Below, one piece after another: positions 8,001-11,368 of a stretch of DNA of 11,368 bases (position 1 is its first letter; each line of letters starts with the position of its first letter). Where the stretch lies: the NCBI GenBank assembly GCA_021108055.1, contig JAIORR010000227.1, positions 1 to 11,368 of the forward strand, in the 5' to 3' direction. This stretch comes from Candidatus Cloacimonadota bacterium (GTDB lineage Bacteria; Cloacimonadota; Cloacimonadia; Cloacimonadales; TCS61). The notes below the pieces were generated by a model that did no database searches, had not been told where the DNA came from, and was given only the letters and a program-made list of their open reading frames with translations. Position numbers and translations under genes: made by a program.

Positions 8001-11000
8001 GAAGACGAATTTTTTATCAGTCAGTATAAAGGCTGGAAATTATTTCGAATACCTATTCACGATTCGGAGAACTACCGGATAATCTCGAATGAATCAAATA
8101 AAGTTCCGAATATAAAAAAAATATGCTATGCCCGAACGTGGTTTGAAGTAGAGGATAGCACCCGCATCAAACTGGTCTCGCTCGACCTTGTGGGAAATAA
8201 ATGGGAAGAAGGATTCATAAAAGATGAAGACGATAACATTATAATTTCCGAAGAAGAAACAATGAAAGTGGGAATTATTGATAACCAGAAAGATATGCAT
8301 TACACTCCTGCACCTTATACTGTAATAAAAAAAATGGGGGAAGAAACACTTGAACAATCTCTGACCATTGATTATTCAAATATAAAAAAAAATCATTACG
8401 GACTTGTTAGCCAGGAATTATTTGATCCAATTAATATGCTTGGATATGATAAGATCAGATTCTGGGTTTATACGGAAAATGCACAAAATTCTGCGTCTCG
8501 AAATGATCCCGATTCATTGATAATCCGCCTGGGTTCGGACTCGACAAATTACTATGAAATACGTCGTCCATTTTATCCACAAGAATATTTTAGTGAAATG
8601 GATAGAGATAGCTGGGAAGATATCGAAATAAAATTCTCGGATATTACATACCTGAAAACACTAAATGACAACGAAGATGTATCCTATGTAAAAAATGAGA
8701 ATAAATACAGCAAGGTGGGAAAACCATATCTTAACAACATCAAAGAAATATCGCTTGGTATGAAAGCTTCTCAGGAATTCTCGGGAAGGCTGTATTTCGA
8801 TGATATCAGGGTGGCAGATCCGTATGAAGAAATAGGTTTTGCTTCCCGTGCTTCATTAAACACGATTTTTGCCGATTTTTCTACTTTAAATATTGACCTG
8901 GATTGGAATACGGAAAATTTCCAGTCTTCTGCTACACGAAGAACATCTTCTTCATATTTCGAAAATACCGATTTTTCTATAGTTAATAAATATTTCCTGA
9001 ATAAATTTTTCCCTGCAGAATGGGGACTAAGTTTACCGCTTACACTAAAAAGAAGTCAATCGCTGGGTATTCCACGATTCAAATCAAACTCCGATGTACT
9101 GCGTGATAACCTGGAACCGGAAGATAAAAAAAGAGAAAAAAATAAATCCTTAACTTACAGAGCAGATTTCTCTTTCAGCCAAAATAAAACTCCACAAAGT
9201 AAAATTTTAGAATATTTGATAAAAAATACATCTATTAATTCGTCTATTGAACATAAAAAAAGCTTATCTTCTACGAGTGCAGATACAACTCTTTCCTATA
9301 TGGTTAAACACACCTATAAATTAACTATTCCAAAAGAAAATATCGGGATCAGATTATTATCGAATTATAGTTTTTACTTCTTTCCGAATTCTTTCAATAA
9401 TTATCTTACATACAATGAAATGATCCCCAATAAATGGAGATGGGATACAACTCTCGATTCTATTCCGCAATGGGTAGTTCAGAGCAATACTCAAAAAACA
9501 AGAACATTCAATACGGATTCACAGGTAGGATATGATATCTTCAGCGATATTTCCACTTCCTATAAACTTACAACCAGAAGAGATTTGATGCTGGAAAAGT
9601 ACTGGAAAGGATATAACATTGGAGAAGAAAAGGAAAGAACACAGGTAATAAACTTCGATTATTCACCGCAGTACCTTGATAAAATCTTTTCATATTCTGT
9701 TGATGCATCTGCAAACTATAGTGAAAGTCACATACAATCCGGAGTAGAAGACAGTCTTTATTATAAAGGAAATGTAACCAGAAATATAGGTGGTGATTTT
9801 ACCTTGAAAAATCAGAATATGCTTCGCAACTTTGCAGATTGGCTGGATACGAAATTTACTAAAAAACCTGCTGAAGAACCTGAAGGATCGGAAGAAGGAT
9901 CTAAAGAACAACCCGGGGAAAAAAAGAAGGAAGAAGAAGGAAAACTTCCGGAAGAAGAAGAGAAACTGTCGAAAGATGTTGTTCCCGATTTTGAGAATCT
10001 TGGAGAAGATGAAAAAGCGAGGTTTGAAAAAGAACTGGAAGACAAAGAACAGGAAGAAGGAAAAGATGGAAAAGGTTTTAACAATGAAATGTCAGATCCG
10101 AAACAGAAAACGGTGTCAATGGTAAAAAGATCGAATATTTTTGCAAGCATTGTGGGTTATATAAGCCGGATAGAAAACATAAAAGTTAATTACGATAATA
10201 CATACAAAACAACTTATGATGAACGTGGGAAAAGACCGGAATTTCTTTATCAACTTGGCTTACCGCATATTCTGGACGAAGAAGGAGATGATAAAGAAAT
10301 TCTATCAAAAACGATTAATGATAAATATTCAACTTCATTTGGATTTCCCGTGCTAAACTTTCTACGTACAACGTTCGGATATTCAAAAGATATAAGAACA
10401 ACATATGGAGACTATAGCAATATCCAGATAACAACTACATTCCCTAACGTCAGCCTTACATTGAGCGAATTGGAAAAATTGATCGGTATAGAAAAACTTC
10501 TTACCAGTTCGCGATTGAGTAGTAGTTATGTTTTTTCGGAAACCGTCGATGGGGAAATCGATTTTATAGATCCGGATTCCGAACAAAAAAGAATGACCAT
10601 GTCTCCTTTGATTTCCTGGAATGGGAACTGGAAAAATAATATAACCAGCAGCATTTCCGTTAATTATTCAGATACAAAAAATATTACTCACCACAATACT
10701 TACGATATTACAACTCAATCTACTGTCCAGTCTCTCACAGGTTCTTTGTCATGGACTTTTGCCTCTGCAAAAGGATTGAAGATACTATTCTTTAAAAGAA
10801 CCAGATTGAAAAACGAACTTACAACAGACATCGGATTTAATATGGAAAAAAGCTATTCTACAAGAAAAGGGGAAACAGAAAAAAATACAGAAATAAATAA
10901 GTTTAATTATTCTATAACTCCCGGAGCCTCCTATAAATTTAATAGAAACATAAGTGCCGGTCTGTCCAGTAAATACGAAAATAATCATGATAAAAAAAGA

Positions 11001-11054
11001 GGTACAAAGGTAAGAACATTTACTCTTAGTATCTGGATCGATATATTGTTTTAA
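5010..11054 (+). CDS. sprA: SprA/Sov-like type IX secretion outer-membrane translocon
   Basis: This 2014-residue protein resembles SprA (Sov in Porphyromonas), the very large single-chain beta-barrel through which type IX secretion substrates cross the outer membrane. A signal peptide covers residues 1-20 (cleavage after VFA). Family-like segments appear in order: an N-terminal SprA domain with LRLRGTIGDKIHVNVNH (near 200-215); GNISLSLSGSKLFSYSVSSE then GLFGIK (248-273); two DYxVDYxxGxITF repeats (near 405 and 610); VDDMESIMDSYPLG (754-767); an acidic region with EDIGLDG (926-932), YPSINGTEDN and TEDLDDNG; RFWVYTE (near 1150); and FDDIRVADPYEEIGFASRAS with ADFSTL (about 1263-1295). The C-terminal third is alternating strand sequence ending in LSIWIDILF, a plausible BAM beta-signal with terminal Phe. 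It is shorter than the roughly 2400-2500 residues of Bacteroidota members. The ATG overlaps coaX and has no visible ribosome binding site. No other type IX gene is in the window. The family call is firm; active secretion is inferred. Confidence 0.88.
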   Translation: MNKFFLILFSALFFYSWVFAETFTPEYYLEGFAPLKDNEIDYYKFHNGFSITDKPKNCFENIKITTIKEIDYKNNTIKLQAKIGNIELDQPVIVSLEDFEKNNFKATFRKLLRSKSKETLSNADRTESAGLIPEIVIELPKIAQTKAIRKFMGNKAGRLSLDGNQKLTFSGSDTKRDEKGDENDRESNFDLEMKQDLNLRLRGTIGDKIHVNVNHHSSSDDDVLPTPTEININYEGYEDEVVKRIDAGNISLSLSGSKLFSYSVSSEGLFGIKTELEAGNLKISTILGKDEAKKSTQKYKGSTQADSVEIKSKDFVNRTHYYIDQPDIMFQLYGDEGLDGYENNAIVLAPDGSWTMTSEGSGRLPDPDYDFTLYVDDHYASTNGVTTIAGNEIGVPDVEYEFDILTEGTDYAVDYQTGLITLFDTVDKRYTIGITYTQVNGTVIGEDSSTPVQVKLIRKSNQEVTDTDYWNLQARNIYSLGMQNIKNDGFDLNIYSLNEDFTPNYNIPSGEMTFNKYLRLNTNPDEVINGDDKTIHLDSGFIVFPFLRPFESLGDSLIYTEEDVGYDEFENYISVKGKIGREQISLGQMNILPGSVAIIIGPNNDKLTENVDYIVDYDFGTITFLTARAKDSDVEIDISYQFRPLFSVESKTIMGLRADMKFNDNIKLGGTFIYQSEKVKEDRPKIGNENRSIILADIDGEVKYDIPFITSFIDFIPLIKTDEDSRVTLSGEVAMSLPRIYGNSDQKDIKEAYVDDMESIMDSYPLGVGRASWNPASRPAEFPNGNFVNFGKAKLNYYSAQDIYAREIYDPESLTEKEEKEKVSVLACKIKPQDLGMPGMEMKYWAGLMKYVGNNIDFSKKKYIEFLVKVDTLNFNQPLKPVVMHLNLGAINENFYTFTDVDGVGVLDFEDGKNGGYRDGLLDYSEDIGLDGIPNGEPGDDPNDDYDTNKITVNGEEEYPSINGTEDNDELDTEDLDDNGQLNMEDVYFEYTVTLDEEDEFFISQYKGWKLFRIPIHDSENYRIISNESNKVPNIKKICYARTWFEVEDSTRIKLVSLDLVGNKWEEGFIKDEDDNIIISEEETMKVGIIDNQKDMHYTPAPYTVIKKMGEETLEQSLTIDYSNIKKNHYGLVSQELFDPINMLGYDKIRFWVYTENAQNSASRNDPDSLIIRLGSDSTNYYEIRRPFYPQEYFSEMDRDSWEDIEIKFSDITYLKTLNDNEDVSYVKNENKYSKVGKPYLNNIKEISLGMKASQEFSGRLYFDDIRVADPYEEIGFASRASLNTIFADFSTLNIDLDWNTENFQSSATRRTSSSYFENTDFSIVNKYFLNKFFPAEWGLSLPLTLKRSQSLGIPRFKSNSDVLRDNLEPEDKKREKNKSLTYRADFSFSQNKTPQSKILEYLIKNTSINSSIEHKKSLSSTSADTTLSYMVKHTYKLTIPKENIGIRLLSNYSFYFFPNSFNNYLTYNEMIPNKWRWDTTLDSIPQWVVQSNTQKTRTFNTDSQVGYDIFSDISTSYKLTTRRDLMLEKYWKGYNIGEEKERTQVINFDYSPQYLDKIFSYSVDASANYSESHIQSGVEDSLYYKGNVTRNIGGDFTLKNQNMLRNFADWLDTKFTKKPAEEPEGSEEGSKEQPGEKKKEEEGKLPEEEEKLSKDVVPDFENLGEDEKARFEKELEDKEQEEGKDGKGFNNEMSDPKQKTVSMVKRSNIFASIVGYISRIENIKVNYDNTYKTTYDERGKRPEFLYQLGLPHILDEEGDDKEILSKTINDKYSTSFGFPVLNFLRTTFGYSKDIRTTYGDYSNIQITTTFPNVSLTLSELEKLIGIEKLLTSSRLSSSYVFSETVDGEIDFIDPDSEQKRMTMSPLISWNGNWKNNITSSISVNYSDTKNITHHNTYDITTQSTVQSLTGSLSWTFASAKGLKILFFKRTRLKNELTTDIGFNMEKSYSTRKGETEKNTEINKFNYSITPGASYKFNRNISAGLSSKYENNHDKKRGTKVRTFTLSIWIDILF
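7707..7967 (+). other. Acidic, Ca-loop-like region of the SprA-like protein
   Basis: Residues 900-986 are crowded with Asp and Glu. Two 12-residue stretches resemble EF-hand/dockerin-type calcium loops: DLDDNGQLNMED (975-986), with acidic or Asn residues at loop positions 1, 3, 5 and 12 and Gly at 6, and the weaker DVDGVGVLDFED (900-911). Between them EDIGLDG and INGTEDN correspond to conserved acidic motifs I associate with SprA proteins. Calcium binding is inference. Confidence 0.5.
9861..10076 (+). other. Charged low-complexity insert within the SprA-like protein
   Basis: Residues 1618-1689 are Glu/Lys-rich: by my count 43 of 72 are charged (28 acidic, 15 basic), with no aromatic-alternating strand pattern. 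The segment follows WLDTKFT and precedes a return to strand-like sequence. In a beta-barrel it would be a long loop or disordered or helical excursion. The underlying DNA is a purine-rich GAA/AAA run, which also leaves spurious open frames in both directions. Confidence 0.8.
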
Positions 11055-11142
11055 CTTATTGATCTTATACCTTATTTACATTTCAAAGCAACAAAAATAA
11101 AACTCTTTCATAGAAATTCATAGTGCTTTCTCTATCTTTTTC

Positions 11143-11170
11143 TTGACATCGACTTGAATTAATTTAATTT
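11143..11170 (+). promoter_or_regulatory. Candidate promoter of the MlaD-like gene
   Basis: TTGACA (11143-11148) and TAATTT (11165-11170) are 16 bases apart, the same spacing as ahead of the ferredoxin gene. The ATG is 24 bases further on. No convincing terminator was found between the sprA stop (11054) and this point, so read-through from sprA is also possible. Confidence 0.4.
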
Positions 11171-11182
11171 CCGAAATTAATT
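11157..11182. repeat. Perfect AT-rich inverted repeat ahead of the MlaD-like gene
   Basis: AATTAATTT (11157-11165) and AAATTAATT (11174-11182) are exact reverse complements around the 8-base spacer AATTTCCG. The repeat overlaps the candidate -10 and its right arm directly abuts the AAGGAG ribosome binding site. An operator, a weak RNA hairpin or chance are all possible. Confidence 0.45.
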
Positions 11183-11194
11183 AAGGAGAACCAG

Positions 11195-11368
11195 ATGGTT
11201 AGTAAAGCCCAGAAGTTGAGATTAGGAATTTTTATTGTTGTTATTTCTGTTATTTTGATAATCTTCCTGGTTATGGTTGCCGGCAGTAAGATTATGGAAA
11301 AACGTGATACATATTACATTAAATATGAAGATGTGTCTGTTTCGGGACTGCAGATCGGCGGACCTGTA
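11195..11368 (+). CDS. MlaD/MCE-family lipid-transport protein, N-terminal part (cut by window edge)
   Basis: The frame runs from the ATG at 11195 to the end of the window without a stop: 58 codons. It begins MVSKAQKLRLGIF, then has one membrane anchor (about residues 11-30), then KIMEKRDTYYIKYEDVSVSGLQIGGPV. That is the layout of MlaD-type substrate-binding subunits: a short cytoplasmic tail, one helix, then the start of the periplasmic MCE domain, in which a Tyr-rich strand leads to the conserved SGLxxGxPV turn. Such proteins form hexameric rings that carry phospholipids between inner and outer membranes with MlaE permease and MlaF ATPase. No mlaE or mlaF lies upstream here, and they may follow downstream. 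AAGGAG (11183-11188) lies 6 bases before the ATG, an excellent ribosome binding site. Family assignment is good, but only the N-terminus is visible. Confidence 0.82.
   Translation, partial: MVSKAQKLRLGIFIVVISVILIIFLVMVAGSKIMEKRDTYYIKYEDVSVSGLQIGGPV

Noticed and set aside
9812..10150. Minus-strand Ser-rich frame and overlapping plus-strand Lys-rich frame (9832-10125)
   Set aside because: Both arise from the GAA/AAA-rich low-complexity stretch that encodes the charged insert of the SprA-like protein; the poly-Ser and poly-Lys translations are the mechanical result of that repeat.
11055..11142. Terminator after the sprA-like gene
   Set aside because: I looked for a GC-containing hairpin followed by a T run and found none; any terminator must be Rho-type or the transcript continues into the MlaD-like gene.

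Overview
The window is AT-rich, densely coded bacterial DNA, with strong Shine-Dalgarno sequences before most genes. Its two informative markers are a SprA/Sov-type outer-membrane protein, the type IX secretion translocon of the Bacteroidota/FCB lineage, and a small clostridial-type 2[4Fe-4S] ferredoxin, typical of anaerobes. Together they suggest an anaerobic, double-membraned FCB-group bacterium. A Cloacimonadota-like organism is my best guess, because classical Bacteroidota seldom use strong Shine-Dalgarno sites. That placement is inference. I see no tRNA, rRNA, CRISPR array, insertion sequence or integrase.

Left part (1-1616): a zinc-dependent M20D amidohydrolase/deacylase gene on the plus strand converges on a small minus-strand gene for an acidic protein of unknown function. 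A hairpin that could work in both directions lies between them. The small gene diverges, across an 82-base gap, from the next plus-strand gene.

Middle part (1617-4231): an unrecognised 473-residue protein with an N-terminal membrane or export segment overlaps a TatD-family metal-dependent DNase gene by one base (TAATG), so the two look like one translationally coupled unit. A monocistronic-looking ferredoxin gene follows, with its own promoter-like sequence, an AT-rich palindrome, a strong ribosome binding site and a perfect intrinsic terminator.

Right part (4232-11368): coaX (type III pantothenate kinase) overlaps by 8 bases a 2014-codon sprA-like gene that fills more than half of the window. 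After a 140-base gap, the first 58 codons of an MlaD/MCE-type lipid-transport protein run off the right edge. The right side is therefore concerned with the outer membrane: protein export by SprA and probably lipid traffic by MlaD. CoaX is a housekeeping coenzyme A gene whose transcript appears to carry sprA.

No wholly new system is evident. The points most worth a second look are the SprA homologue itself (short for its family, with a 72-residue charged insert and a Ca-loop-like acidic region), its coupling to coaX without a ribosome binding site, and a recurring promoter/palindrome arrangement ahead of several genes.
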